45,297 nucleotides of DNA, taken from positions 1 through 45,297 of the forward strand of contig JAFCEQ010000009.1 in NCBI GenBank assembly GCA_017609105.1, read 5' to 3'. A model generated the notes under the pieces. It was not told the DNA's origin, made no database searches, and saw only the letters and a list, made by a program, of their open reading frames with translations. Made by a program: the position numbers and the translations under genes. Of the stretch, positions 27,379-37,390 are shown one piece after another; position 1 is the first letter of the stretch; every line of letters begins with the position of its first letter. Source of the stretch: Candidatus Parvarchaeota archaeon. GTDB lineage: Archaea; Nanobdellota; Nanobdellia; JAFCGN01.

Positions 27379-28437
27379 ATGAAATTTGAGCGTGTTCTTT
27401 ATACTCATGAAGCTTATCCTTCTGGTCGGATTTTTCCAACAATATTATTAAAAATCCCTGATAAACATTATTGTAATGACGAGTCTTTTCGTAATAAGTT
27501 TTAGTTTTCTGCGAGGTTGCATTCTAAGGAGTATAAGAGGTTCTTGTTAAAGTACTTGCGTGATAAAGAGTTAGTTCCTAATGGTCTTGATTCCTTGCAA
27601 AAAAGTGTTGTGCGCAAGGCAGTAAGTAATGAGGTTGGTTTGTATGTTAGGACTTTTAATCATATTCAAAGGAGTTATAGTGGTAAGAAAGATTATATTG
27701 ATAGATTTAAAAGTTCTTTGTGGGGTTTTGATAGTGAGTATGTTAATAGTTATTCTAAAAGGAAGCGTCCTTTTGTTTTAAATAAGTGTTTTTATTTTTG
27801 TCCTCCTTCAGTTCCATTCATGTTAAATAACTTGGAACGCGTTAATGAGAGGAATAAGGACGCGTTATTATGGGGTTTGAGGAATGATTGTTCAACAACT
27901 TATTTCGTGGACTTATTTCTTAATGAGGAAGCGGATTTTTCCATGATGAAGTTTAATAGGAAGGGTTTGCGTGTTAGGGATGGCAATAATAATCTTTTTT
28001 TGTTTTGGGATAAAGAGAGGGATTCTTTTTATTATGAGAATAATATTAATTTAAGCGGTAGTGATTATTCTCTTCGTATTGACTTATTCCCTTTTTATGA
28101 ATTGCTTAATAAGGGCGAGTTAGGCATTCATTACGAATTAATGAATAAGAATTCTAATGAGCCTTTATTATACAACGAGTTCTTATTAAATAGTGTTGAT
28201 GGAAAATCTTGTTTAAGAGAATTTCCTGTTGCAGAAAAGAAAGGTTCATTGTTTGATGCTTCTGATATTGTTAAAATGTTTGATATTAATAAGGTAGAAA
28301 TAGTGTATAAGAATATTAATGAAATTATGTCTGATTTAGAAGCCTGTTTTTTTAATGGATTAAATGACTTAATCACTACTAATAATATTAGTGATTTAGT
28401 AATGGAAAGAGTTCGCAAAGATTTATTTCTTGATTAA
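27379..28437 (+). CDS. Hypothetical protein with in-frame TAG at 27502-27504
   Basis: ATG at 27379 opens MKFERVLYTHEAYPSGRIFPTILLKIPDKHYCNDESFRNKF-TAG-FSARLHSKEYKRFLLKYLRDK..., in frame with the 306-aa ORF listed from a TTG at 27517. Confidence 0.6.
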
Positions 28438-28530
28438 GTTTTTTTTAGTAATTCATCATTTTAATAATTCCTTGTATTAACCTTTTTTTTAATAAAAATA
28501 TTTAAACAAGTAATTATTCTTTTTTTACTC

Positions 28531-28929
28531 ATGGCAATAAGGAATTACACAATTGATGATTTAGATTTCATAAAAAAAATAATGAAGAAAAAACTGGGCT
28601 TTAATGATAATATTATTAATTCTCACATGCAAGGAATTAATTTTAATGATAAGATTTGGATAGAAGAATCCCCTGATTTCATGGGTTTTATTTGGTGCAA
28701 GCTTAGAGGGGATAAATTATTTTTGAAAATAATTTATTCAGAAAGCACGCTTGAAACAGTAAAAAATCTTTTGCTTTATGCTGAAAATTTTTGCAGAGTG
28801 AATAATGTTCATCATGTTTATGCTGGTGAAACCCCAATAATTGAAAAGTATGAGACCTTGTTTTTAGAATTAGGGTATGAGATTTTAAGAGATCCTTTAA
28901 TGGGAAGAGTTTTTCATAAAGCATTATAA
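28531..28929 (+). CDS. GNAT-like acetyltransferase
   Basis: MAIRNYTIDDLDFIKKIM start, LLLYAENFCRVNNVHHVYAGETP, YETLFLELGYE. Confidence 0.6.
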   Translation: MAIRNYTIDDLDFIKKIMKKKLGFNDNIINSHMQGINFNDKIWIEESPDFMGFIWCKLRGDKLFLKIIYSESTLETVKNLLLYAENFCRVNNVHHVYAGETPIIEKYETLFLELGYEILRDPLMGRVFHKAL

Positions 28930-29003
28930 GTTTTTTTATTGAGCATTTTTTTTAATGAATTAAAACTCAAATTATTTAATTATAAAAACTTTAATTAATT
29001 AGT

Positions 29004-30251
29004 ATGAAAAAAAAGCTTGTTTTCATAATTATTGATGGAATGGCAGATGTTAAAATAAAAGCTCTTGGAGGTAAAACTCCTTTAGAATTTGCTGAAACAA
29101 GCGGGATGGATTTATTAGCAAGGCATGGTTTAAGTTCTAAAATTTATACTGTGAATAAAGGGTTCATGCCTGAAAGTGATGTTGCTAATCTCTGCCTTCT
29201 CGGGTATGATTTAAAAAATCATGAGGGAAGAGCTTCTTTTGAAGCAAGAGGCATGGGTGTGAGATTAAAAAAAAATCAAGTGGCTTTCAGAGCGAATTTC
29301 GTGAAATTAAATGAGAAGCAAGAAATTGAGAATGTCAGGGGTTATCGTTTGCCAACCACTCTTAATAAAAGATTGTGTAAAAAGTTAAGCATGAGAATTC
29401 AAGGAGTTAAAATACAAGTGATACCTGGTGAGAGTTATAGAGCACTTGTTATATTAACTGGTAAGCATTTAAGCGCGAATGTTACGAACACTCATCCTTT
29501 TTATAAAAAAGTAAGAGGCACGAGGTATAGTATGGCAATGCCTTCAAAAAAGCATTGTAGGATAAACTTGTGTGAAGCATTAAGTCCTGATGCTGTTTTA
29601 ACAGCGTATGTTATTAATCAATTCACTGAGAAGAGTAATAAAATATTGAAGGAATTAAATAATCCTGTTGTGAATGCTATTGTTTTAAGGGATGCAAGCA
29701 AGCAGGATAAGATTCCTGTTCTTTTTTCAAAAAAATATGGTTTGCGAATGCTTACAATAACTGAAAGGTTTCTTGAGAAAGGGTTAAGCAAGTTTTTAGG
29801 AATAAAAACCTTGGATTCGTTGAAAACAAAAGCGAGAACATTAGAATCTGATTGTAAGCGAAAATTACGTTTTTTCTTCAAGAATTATAATAAGTATGAT
29901 GGGTTTTATATTTTCCTTAAAGGCCCTGATGAACCATCTCATGATAAGAATCCTTCTCTTAAAGCAAGAATGATTGAAATAATAGATGAAAATCTTGTGC
30001 TTCCATTAATTGAAAAATTAAGCAAGAAAGGTTTACTTAAAAACACGATTATTTGCGTAACAACCGATCATACAACAAGCAGTGTTATTGGAGCTCATAC
30101 TGACGCTCCGGTTCCTGTTGTTGTTTTTGACGGCAAGCACGATGATAATGTTAAAGCATTTAATGAAACTGCTTGCAAAAAAGGAAAATTGCCTGTGAAA
30201 TTCGGCAAAGAATTAATGCCTTATCTTGTGAAAATAATGAATGAAAAATAA
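29004..30251 (+). CDS. apgM: 2,3-bisphosphoglycerate-independent phosphoglycerate mutase (archaeal type)
   Basis: FIIIDGMAD, GKTPLEFA, PESDVANLCLLGYD, GRASFEARGMG, LKGPDEPSHD, TTDHTT. Confidence 0.95.
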   Translation: MKKKLVFIIIDGMADVKIKALGGKTPLEFAETSGMDLLARHGLSSKIYTVNKGFMPESDVANLCLLGYDLKNHEGRASFEARGMGVRLKKNQVAFRANFVKLNEKQEIENVRGYRLPTTLNKRLCKKLSMRIQGVKIQVIPGESYRALVILTGKHLSANVTNTHPFYKKVRGTRYSMAMPSKKHCRINLCEALSPDAVLTAYVINQFTEKSNKILKELNNPVVNAIVLRDASKQDKIPVLFSKKYGLRMLTITERFLEKGLSKFLGIKTLDSLKTKARTLESDCKRKLRFFFKNYNKYDGFYIFLKGPDEPSHDKNPSLKARMIEIIDENLVLPLIEKLSKKGLLKNTIICVTTDHTTSSVIGAHTDAPVPVVVFDGKHDDNVKAFNETACKKGKLPVKFGKELMPYLVKIMNEK

Positions 30252-30370
30252 TAAATGATTTAATTCATTAAAAACAAGTTTACTAATTTTTTTTAGGAAA
30301 AGTTAATCCTGAATAATCTTTTTAAAAATAACTAAAAAATTAAAGAATGTAAAATAAAAAAATAAAAGTT

Positions 30371-30673
30371 TTATCCGAATAATCCGCTTAATCCGCTTGC
30401 TGCTTCTTCAGTGCTAATTTCTTTTTCTTCTTCTTTCTTTTCTTCTTGTGGTGCTGCTTGTGCTGTTTCTGCGCTTACAGGAGCTGCTGATGCAACTGGG
30501 ATTGCTTTGTTGATTGCTTCTTCTATATTGACATTACTAAGAGCTGCAACAAGTGCTTTTACTCTTGCATCATCTGCTTGCAATCCTGCTGCTGTCATTA
30601 CTTTTTTCACGTTTTCTTCATTAATTTCTTTATTTGCTTTGTGCAGCAATAATGCGGCATAAATATATTCCAT
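30371..30673 (-). CDS. rpl12: Ribosomal protein P1/L12
   Basis: [30 protein letters not shown] ... EEKKEEEKE...GLSGLFG. Confidence 0.95.
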   Translation of the reverse strand: MEYIYAALLLHKANKEINEENVKKVMTAAGLQADDARVKALVAALSNVNIEEAINKAIPVASAAPVSAETAQAAPQEEKKEEEKEISTEEAASGLSGLFG

Positions 30674-30733
30674 TTTTTTTACCTCCAATTTTTCTGTTTA
30701 AAGCAATGAATTGCTTTTCAGCATGAGTTTTTA

Positions 30734-31594
30734 TCACTTCTCATCCATTTTTGCTTTTAAGATTTTTGCTTGTGATTCTCCTAAAAGCAATAAGTCCTGA
30801 GTGTTCTCTGAAGTAAGTATTCTTGCATTAAACGCTAAATTATTCGCGTCATTATGTGCTTTTGTTAATAATAATTCTGTTGTTTCTTTAATTAAAATAC
30901 CATTATTGAATGCAAGATTAATTCCTTGAGCATACGCTTTTGCAATGTTATTAATGTATTCTTCAATATCAATGTGTAATTGTTCAGCAAGATAAATTCT
31001 TCCTTCTTCACTCACTGCTTTTAATGTTAAGCCAATACGCATTGGTTTCTTGTCAAGTTTTTTCATTATCTTGGCTTTTGTTTCATCAATCACTTCTCCT
31101 TTTTTCACAATTGTTGTGTCTTTTAAAATTGATAATTTTCCATTCTCTACTTTTGTTTTAATGCCTGCCATTGCGAATTCACCGATCATCGGACCTGGCG
31201 TGAATTGCGTTGGGCCTGCCTTTATTACAACATCTTCTGGAGAAACTTCTCCTGGTTTTGCAAAAGCAGGAACTTGATTTTTTTCAATTAACATGTTAAG
31301 TTTAAACGCGTCAAGATTAGTTAATAAAAGAGCAGGTATTTCATTTACGTGTTCTGAGAGTTTAGATAATTCTCCGCCCGCATTATTTAATGCTCTCTTT
31401 AAAATTGTTTTTTTGGAAACAATTATTTTTGCTTTTCCAATTAATGATTTTCTTATGCTTTGGTATTGACTTGAAGGCAGTGATTTCAGGGTTAGAACTC
31501 CAATAACAGGGTATTTTTTGATTTCTTCCATTACTTCTTTTACTTTGTCTATTTTCCATTGAGGAATTCTCTCTGCTTTTTTATCCTTATTCAT
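30734..31594 (-). CDS. rplP0: Ribosomal protein P0/L10
   Basis: KYPVIGVLTLKSLPSSQYQSIRKSL, GPTQFTPGPMIGEFAMAGIKTKVENGKLSI. Confidence 0.94.
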   Translation of the reverse strand: MNKDKKAERIPQWKIDKVKEVMEEIKKYPVIGVLTLKSLPSSQYQSIRKSLIGKAKIIVSKKTILKRALNNAGGELSKLSEHVNEIPALLLTNLDAFKLNMLIEKNQVPAFAKPGEVSPEDVVIKAGPTQFTPGPMIGEFAMAGIKTKVENGKLSILKDTTIVKKGEVIDETKAKIMKKLDKKPMRIGLTLKAVSEEGRIYLAEQLHIDIEEYINNIAKAYAQGINLAFNNGILIKETTELLLTKAHNDANNLAFNARILTSENTQDLLLLGESQAKILKAKMDEK

Positions 31595-32262
31595 TCTTCC
31601 CTCACCTTCACTGGCTTGCTCATCGTGAATTTAACATATACTGCTCTTATTTGATTCTTCCCACCAGGCAATGCGTGTTCAACAGCATTATAAACAGAGA
31701 GAACGTTTTCCGCTAATTCTTCATCAGGCATGTCTTCTGTTCCTAATTTTAAATTAATAACAGGTGCTTTTGATTGAGAAATAATAATTGTTTTATTCAA
31801 TTTTTTAACAAGCGCTTCTAATTTTGCTGTTGGCGGCACAATAAGTCCTGCTTTTGGATTAGGCATTTTTCTTTTACTTCCTAAGAATTTACCAAAAGTT
31901 AAGGCAATATCCGCCATAATATTTGCTTGAGCAATAAAGAAATCATATGTTCTTGCTAACTTCCTTGTTTTTCTTGGATTTGATTTATATTCTCCAAAAT
32001 CTTTTTTTTCTATAACGAGAGAACAATGTTTTTTTGCTTCTCCTACTAATTCTTTATCAACTAATGCGCAAATTTTCAAATCCTTTGTTTTTGGATGAGG
32101 TAATTGCACTATTAAGTCAATCTTGTTCTCAGGTTTTTTAAAATTAATTCCTTTTAATGCAATAGATAAATCAAAAGATTGTAGAAAAGCTCTTTTCTTC
32201 TTCCTATTCTTTTCTTCTTCCCTAAGTTTAGTAATTGCTTTTATAACATCGGATTTTTTCAT
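31591..32262 (-). CDS. rpl1: Ribosomal protein L1
   Basis: RKTRKLARTYDFFIAQANIMADIALTFGKFLGSKRKMPNPKAGLIVPP. Confidence 0.94.
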   Translation of the reverse strand: MKKSDVIKAITKLREEEKNRKKKRAFLQSFDLSIALKGINFKKPENKIDLIVQLPHPKTKDLKICALVDKELVGEAKKHCSLVIEKKDFGEYKSNPRKTRKLARTYDFFIAQANIMADIALTFGKFLGSKRKMPNPKAGLIVPPTAKLEALVKKLNKTIIISQSKAPVINLKLGTEDMPDEELAENVLSVYNAVEHALPGGKNQIRAVYVKFTMSKPVKVREE

Positions 32263-32315
32263 TTTTTAACAATCCTCCTGCCTAAGCAGTAATTTTTTAC
32301 AAAAATATTTATTAT

Positions 32316-32804
32316 TTAAATATTATCTTTTAATTTTTCATCATATTCTCCAGCATCTACTTTTTTTATTACTTCTTTTGGATTCATTCCATCTACTGTA
32401 ATTCCCATTGAAACGCAAGTACCAAGAACTTCTTTAACTTGTGATTTTAACTTATAACTCGCCATATCATCTTTTTTTGCTCTTGCAACTTTAACTATTT
32501 TATCAAAACTTATGTCACCGATTATTTCTGTTTTTGGCGTCTTACTTCCTTTTTTAACATTTATTTCTTTTAAAAGCAATTGGCTTGCTGAAGGAGTGCC
32601 AACTTCTATTTTAAATTCTTTTGTTTCAGTATCAACTATGACTTTCACTGGCACTTGCATTCCTGAAAAATCTTTTGTTTTTTCATTTATTTTATTCACT
32701 ACATCCCCAATATTAATTTTTAGAGGACCTAATGTTGTTCCCATTTGAGCGCCAGCGCTTGCTTTCCCGCCTTCAACTATTAAATCTAAAGTCACACTTG
32801 ACAT
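32316..32804 (-). CDS. rpl11: Ribosomal protein L11
   Basis: VEGGKASAGAQMGTTLGPLKINI, KEVLGTCVSMGITVDG. Confidence 0.94.
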   Translation of the reverse strand: MSSVTLDLIVEGGKASAGAQMGTTLGPLKINIGDVVNKINEKTKDFSGMQVPVKVIVDTETKEFKIEVGTPSASQLLLKEINVKKGSKTPKTEIIGDISFDKIVKVARAKKDDMASYKLKSQVKEVLGTCVSMGITVDGMNPKEVIKKVDAGEYDEKLKDNI

Positions 32805-32872
32805 GAAAAGAAATGATTAAGTAATTATTTAAAAACTTAACGAAAAAAAATTTTTTTGTTAAAAAAAGATTG

Positions 32873-33086
32873 TGGGGTCGGAGGGATTTGAACCCCCGCC
32901 AACGGGTATCTCCGCGATAATACTAAAACAATGGTTTAGTACTTCGCTGCTCCAGCAAACACTTCATTGGTTCAAAAAAATTTTTTTAACCTCAGTTAAC
33001 CTTCTTTATCACATTTTTTGCGTTTAGTGAAATTATTAATTTTTTTCTCTGGAGCCCGGTATCCTACCAGGTTAGACGACGACCCC
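32873..33086 (-). tRNA. tRNA-Trp (anticodon CCA) with a 141-nt intron (32908-33048)
   Basis: Exons 33049-33086 and 32873-32907; acceptor GGGGTCG/CGACCCC; T-arm GGGGGTTCAAATCCCTC; loop CTCCAG^A; intron after anticodon+1; central helix CTCC/GGAG with 3-nt bulges AGA and ATA. Confidence 0.88.
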
Positions 33087-33289
33087 AACTTTCAAATAAA
33101 TTAAAGAAAAAAATATTTTAAAAAGATTATCTTTCAATGTTTTAATTATTAATTAATTCTTTATTATTAATTCTTTATTAATAAAGAAAAGAGAATCATT
33201 AAATTTATAAAGAAAACAATTATGAAAAAAATTATTATTAAATTATTTAAATCATTAATGAACTAAACTTGTTAAGGGAGACATAAAAA

Positions 33290-33505
33290 ATGAGTTTTAT
33301 AAAAAAATTAAAAATAAAAAAAATTGGTAAAAACTTAAAGCATAATTTGCTTGAGTATAAGAGAGTGATTAAAATCAGTAAAAAACCAAGTAAAAAAGAG
33401 TTTGAAGAAGTTTTAAAAATCACTGGTGTTGGAATGATTTTAATTGGTTTCATAGGATTTATTATTCAATTATTTGTTCAGTTAATAGAAGGTGTTTTCG
33501 GATGA
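33290..33505 (+). CDS. secE: Protein translocase subunit SecE/Sec61-gamma
   Basis: Small protein with YKRVIKISKKPSKKEFEEVLKITGVGMILIGFIGFIIQLF; upstream of Spt5/NusG. Confidence 0.9.
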   Translation: MSFIKKLKIKKIGKNLKHNLLEYKRVIKISKKPSKKEFEEVLKITGVGMILIGFIGFIIQLFVQLIEGVFG

Positions 33506-33951
33506 TTTACGCAGTTAGAATTACAGCAGGAAGAGCTAATCAAGTTATTGACAAGCTTTTAGCGCTTGCTAAAAAAGGAAGAAGTAAGATTCATTCAATA
33601 CTCGCTCCTCCTGGAGTGAAAGGATATGTTTTTGTTGAAGCAGATTCAAGAGATGATGTAGTGTCTTCAATTTATGGTATTAGTTATGCTAAAGGAGTTA
33701 TTAGTGGTAATGTGAGCATGAAGGAAATTGAGCATTTCCTTGAACCAACAAAGATTCAAATAAAGATTAACAAAAATGATATTGTTGAATTAATAAGCGG
33801 GCCTTTCAAAGGCGAGAAAGCAAGAGTAACGCGAGTGAATAAATTAAAAGAAGAAATTGTTGTGGAATTGCTTGAAGCAGCAGTTCCAATACCAGTAACA
33901 GTAACTCTTGATTCAATAAGAATTATTGAACACAAATCAGAGGAAGATTAA
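33502..33951 (+). CDS. spt5: Transcription elongation factor Spt5 (archaeal NusG)
   Basis: MIYAVRITAGRANQVID, PPGVKGYVFVEAD, ELISGPFKGEKARVTRV KOW motif. Confidence 0.94.
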   Translation: MIYAVRITAGRANQVIDKLLALAKKGRSKIHSILAPPGVKGYVFVEADSRDDVVSSIYGISYAKGVISGNVSMKEIEHFLEPTKIQIKINKNDIVELISGPFKGEKARVTRVNKLKEEIVVELLEAAVPIPVTVTLDSIRIIEHKSEED

Positions 33952-33960
33952 TCTTCCTCT
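33939..33960. terminator. 22-nt perfect palindrome over convergent stop codons (possible bidirectional 3'-end hairpin)
   Basis: AGAGGAAGATTAATCTTCCTCT is its own reverse complement and spans the ends of spt5 (+) and the 133-aa ORF (-). Confidence 0.5.
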
Positions 33961-34349
33961 TTCTTAAACCATGTTTCTTTTAAACAATTGTTTTTCTTAA
34001 AGAAAGGATTTTTGTATAAAGATTTCAAATCAAGGTAAATCGTGCCATAAGTTATAAACTGTTTTTTATCATTCTTTTTTTCATAATGCCCAAGATGTAT
34101 TTTCAAATGCTTTTCTGAAAACGAGCAAGGTTTTTCAACTTTTTTCAAGGTATATTCAAAAATTCCTGGCAAGCAGAGATGGCAATCACTGTTTTGATCT
34201 ATGGAAGCTGCTAAGAATTCAGTTCCTTTCTTGAAATTCAAGAGGAATTCCTCGTTCTCTTCAATAAGAGATTCAAGCTCTTCTCTTTCTTTAATTAATT
34301 TTTTTAAATCATTCCTAACTTTTTGGAATAAAAAATATTCTTCTTCCAT
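33948..34349 (-). CDS. Hypothetical coiled-coil protein
   Basis: 133 aa, convergent with spt5; LKKLIKEREELESLIEENEEFL. Confidence 0.6.
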   Translation of the reverse strand: MEEEYFLFQKVRNDLKKLIKEREELESLIEENEEFLLNFKKGTEFLAASIDQNSDCHLCLPGIFEYTLKKVEKPCSFSEKHLKIHLGHYEKKNDKKQFITYGTIYLDLKSLYKNPFFKKNNCLKETWFKKEED

Positions 34350-34619
34350 TATCTCCCTCCAAAGACTTTTTTTTCATAAAAAAACGCCTCTAAAAATTAA
34401 GTTAATGCAAGAGTAATTTATAAGAAAAGTTATGGAAAAAACCAATATTATTAAAAAAAGAGAAATGTTTAAAGTAATGAGGTTTTTTTCATTAAACCTT
34501 GCTCTACAAGTTTTTTTAGCAATTCAATTCTTTTTAGCAATGATTCTTAATTCATAAAGAATTAATTAAAAAAAAGTATTAATAAAAAATAAAAAAAATG
34601 AAAGGAAGTGATGAAGTTA

Positions 34620-35753
34620 TCACTCGTTAATGAATTTTATTCCTAATTCATTTTCTATTTCTTTTTTTCTTGCTTCTCCGATTGTTTTTTCTTTACCGAA
34701 AATCTGCGGACTTTGAACTCCTGTCACTACTAACATTGCTCTTATAGTGTCATGCAAGTCAGGACTTACTTGAGCTCCCCAAATAATTTTTGCATCAGGG
34801 TCTAAGCGTGCGCTTATTGTTTCAACAACTTCTCTTGATTCATCAAGAGTCATGCTTGAACCGCCAATAACATTGATTAAAGCTCCTGTCGCACCGCTTA
34901 TATCCACGTCAAGCAATGGGTTATTAATTGCTTTTTCAACAGCTTCAATAGCTCTATTCTCTGTGTCGCTTTCACCCACGCCAATCATTGCAACTCCTCC
35001 TTCTTGCATTACTGCTCTAATATCAGCGAAGTCCAAGTTAATTAAACCTGGTTTCGTAACTAATTCAGCAATTCCTTTAACTGCGTTTGTAAGGATTTCA
35101 TCAGCAACTTTGAACGCCATGTGCAATGGCAAGTCAGGTGCAATCTCTAATAATTTGTCATTAGGTATTACAATTAATGTGTCTACATTGTCTTCAAGTT
35201 CTTCCAATCCCTCCATCGCATTATCCATTCTACTCTTGCCTTCTATGTGGAAAGGAAGTGTTACAATCCCTACTGTTAATGCACCTGATTTTCTTGCTAT
35301 TTCAGAAATCACTGGTGCTGCGCCTGTTCCTGTTCCTCCTCCAAGACCGCAAGTGACAAAAACCATGTCGCTTCCTTGCACTAATTGTTTAACATCTTGT
35401 TCGCTCTCTCTTGCTGCTTCTCTTCCAACAGTTGGGTCTGCTCCAGCCCCAAGACCTGCTGTTAATTCTTTTCCTATAAGCATTTTTTTGTCAGCAATAG
35501 AACACAATAAATCTTGGGCGTCAGTATTAACAACCACCAATTCAGCTCCTTTTATTCCCACTTCACTCATTCTTGTTATTGTATTGCATCCTGCGCCACC
35601 AACACCAATTACTTTAATAGCTGTTTTCTTTTGTGCTAATAGTTCTTCAAGTTCAGCGTCAACATCTCTTGTTTTGCTCACATCAGGTCTTGGTGCTTTA
35701 ATTCCTTCAAATTTTTTTGTTTTTTCCATAACATTTCCAATTATTGATTCCAT
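34620..35753 (-). CDS. ftsZ: Cell division protein FtsZ
   Basis: IKVIGVGGAGCNTITRM, FVTCGLGGGTGTGAAPVI, TLPFHIEGKSRMDNA. Confidence 0.97.
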   Translation of the reverse strand: MESIIGNVMEKTKKFEGIKAPRPDVSKTRDVDAELEELLAQKKTAIKVIGVGGAGCNTITRMSEVGIKGAELVVVNTDAQDLLCSIADKKMLIGKELTAGLGAGADPTVGREAARESEQDVKQLVQGSDMVFVTCGLGGGTGTGAAPVISEIARKSGALTVGIVTLPFHIEGKSRMDNAMEGLEELEDNVDTLIVIPNDKLLEIAPDLPLHMAFKVADEILTNAVKGIAELVTKPGLINLDFADIRAVMQEGGVAMIGVGESDTENRAIEAVEKAINNPLLDVDISGATGALINVIGGSSMTLDESREVVETISARLDPDAKIIWGAQVSPDLHDTIRAMLVVTGVQSPQIFGKEKTIGEARKKEIENELGIKFINE

Positions 35754-36062
35754 AATAATTCCCCTCAATCATTAATTTATTTTTTTACAATAAAATTTAT
35801 TTATTATTGTAAATAAATAAATTGGTTTTTAATAGTATTAACTAATAACTAAAATAGTCCTTTTCTTTTATAATTATTATGGTAATAAAGGTAAAAAGTA
35901 TTGTAAAAAAATAATGAGTGAAATTAATTTTTTTCAATACCCCTTTATTTCCTATGGAACTGTGTTTTGCATAAAATTTTTTGGTTAAAAACCCAGAATT
36001 GCGATTAACTAAACTCTTTAATAATTATTTAATAATTATAGTATTAAAAATTAATAATAATT

Positions 36063-36100
36063 ATTAAAAATTAAGTTAAGCATTAAAAATTAAGTTAAGC
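36063..36100. repeat. 19-bp tandem repeat x2 (attaaaaattaagttaagc)
   Basis: Exact back-to-back copies in the AT-rich ftsZ-FKBP spacer. Confidence 0.85.
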
Positions 36101-36148
36101 ATTAATGTTAAGAATATAAACAAATCTTATTTTGCTTCTTTTTTAGTT

Positions 36149-36829
36149 TCATTTTTTGCTTCTTTTTTTTGCTTTTGTTTCTTCTGCTTTGGTTCTCTCT
36201 TTTTTCTTAACTTCTTCATTTTTTGCTTCAATTTTTTCTGCTTCTACTTCAATCTTTAAATTCGCGTATTCTTTTAAGTCCTTGTTAATGATTTTCTCAA
36301 AATATTTTAGCATTTCTTTATTTATTCCTTTTATTATTATTTTGTTTTTCTTGCCTGTTACTATTGTGTATAATGTTTTTGGAAGCCCTAATCTCGCATT
36401 AATAATTGTTTCTATTTTCTCTTTAGTGTCTCTTATTTCTTTTAAAATCTTAACATCATAAATAACTTCTTTGCCTGCTAAGGGATTATTAAAATCAACA
36501 ATAACTCTTCCTCCACTAACGCTTCTAACAATTCCTTGCTTATCATTTATTGTAAGCATTAATCCCGGGACAGGAGATATTTTTTGTTTTTTGAATTCAC
36601 TAATTGGAATTAATTTAAGCAAGTTTGAATTTCTTTTTCCAAATGCTTTAATAGGAGGTATTATAACAGTGTAATTATCTCCTACTTCGTGTTTTTCAAA
36701 AGTCTCGTCTAAACCAGGTATTACATACCTTGCTCCTGAAATAATGTTAATTTCTGCTTTGTCAAAAACGCGATTATTTGCTTTAGTTTTAGCAATGTAA
36801 GATATCCTAATGAATGTTCCTTTTTTCAT
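36149..36829 (-). CDS. FKBP/SlyD-type peptidyl-prolyl isomerase with K/E-rich tail
   Basis: KGTFIRISYIAKTKANNRVFDKA, YVIPGLDETFEKHEVGDNYTVIIPPIKAFGKRN, SGGRVIVDFNNPLAGKEVIYDVKI. Confidence 0.9.
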   Translation of the reverse strand: MKKGTFIRISYIAKTKANNRVFDKAEINIISGARYVIPGLDETFEKHEVGDNYTVIIPPIKAFGKRNSNLLKLIPISEFKKQKISPVPGLMLTINDKQGIVRSVSGGRVIVDFNNPLAGKEVIYDVKILKEIRDTKEKIETIINARLGLPKTLYTIVTGKKNKIIIKGINKEMLKYFEKIINKDLKEYANLKIEVEAEKIEAKNEEVKKKERTKAEETKAKKRSKK

Positions 36830-36885
36830 GAATACACCTCAAATAAAATAAAAAAAGAGAAAAAAAGAGGATTTTATATACTTAC

Positions 36886-37200
36886 TTATTCTTCTTTATT
36901 TTTTGGGTTTTTGATTTCTTTTCCTTTGCTTACAAGTGTTAAACTTATTGTTGAAACGTTCAATTTTCCGCCTTCTTTTCCTTCAAGTTGTTGTGTTCCG
37001 ATTTCTATAGGATTTATTTCAAGATTGTTTTCCATGAACCTGTTTTTTACAATCTCTGCAACATCTACTGCTTTGCTGATTGCTCTTCCTCGTGCTTTCA
37101 CATGCACTTTTTCAGCTCCGTTTTGGAACTGTGTTATAATTGCCAAGACATAATTCATAGGCGGTTTTGAACCAATAAACACTGTATTATCGTTTGTCAT
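36886..37200 (-). CDS. alba: Chromatin protein Alba
   Basis: [51 protein letters not shown]. Confidence 0.95.
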   Translation of the reverse strand: MTNDNTVFIGSKPPMNYVLAIITQFQNGAEKVHVKARGRAISKAVDVAEIVKNRFMENNLEINPIEIGTQQLEGKEGGKLNVSTISLTLVSKGKEIKNPKNKEE

Positions 37201-37390
37201 TGTTTTTACACCTCTAATTTTTTTGTAAATTGTTAACACTATTCGTGTATTATTATGTGTTTATAAAGTTAACATTTATAAAAATTTGTGAAAAACATTG
37301 TAATGAATCCTAATTAATTTTTTTAAAGTAAAAAATACTATTAAAATACTTTTAAACTAAGATTAAAAAAAGTTTATTATTAAAAAGAAG

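Noticed and set aside
33247-33453. 68-aa minus-strand ORF
   Set aside because: Antisense to secE and dominated by AT-rich hydrophobic codons.
34490-34600. Possible ncRNA upstream of the coiled-coil gene
   Set aside because: AT-rich with weak pairing and no distinctive motif; not supportable.
34852-35775. 307-aa plus-strand ORF
   Set aside because: Fully antisense to ftsZ, which has clear FtsZ motifs; low-complexity Ser/Pro/Ile composition is typical of a shadow ORF.
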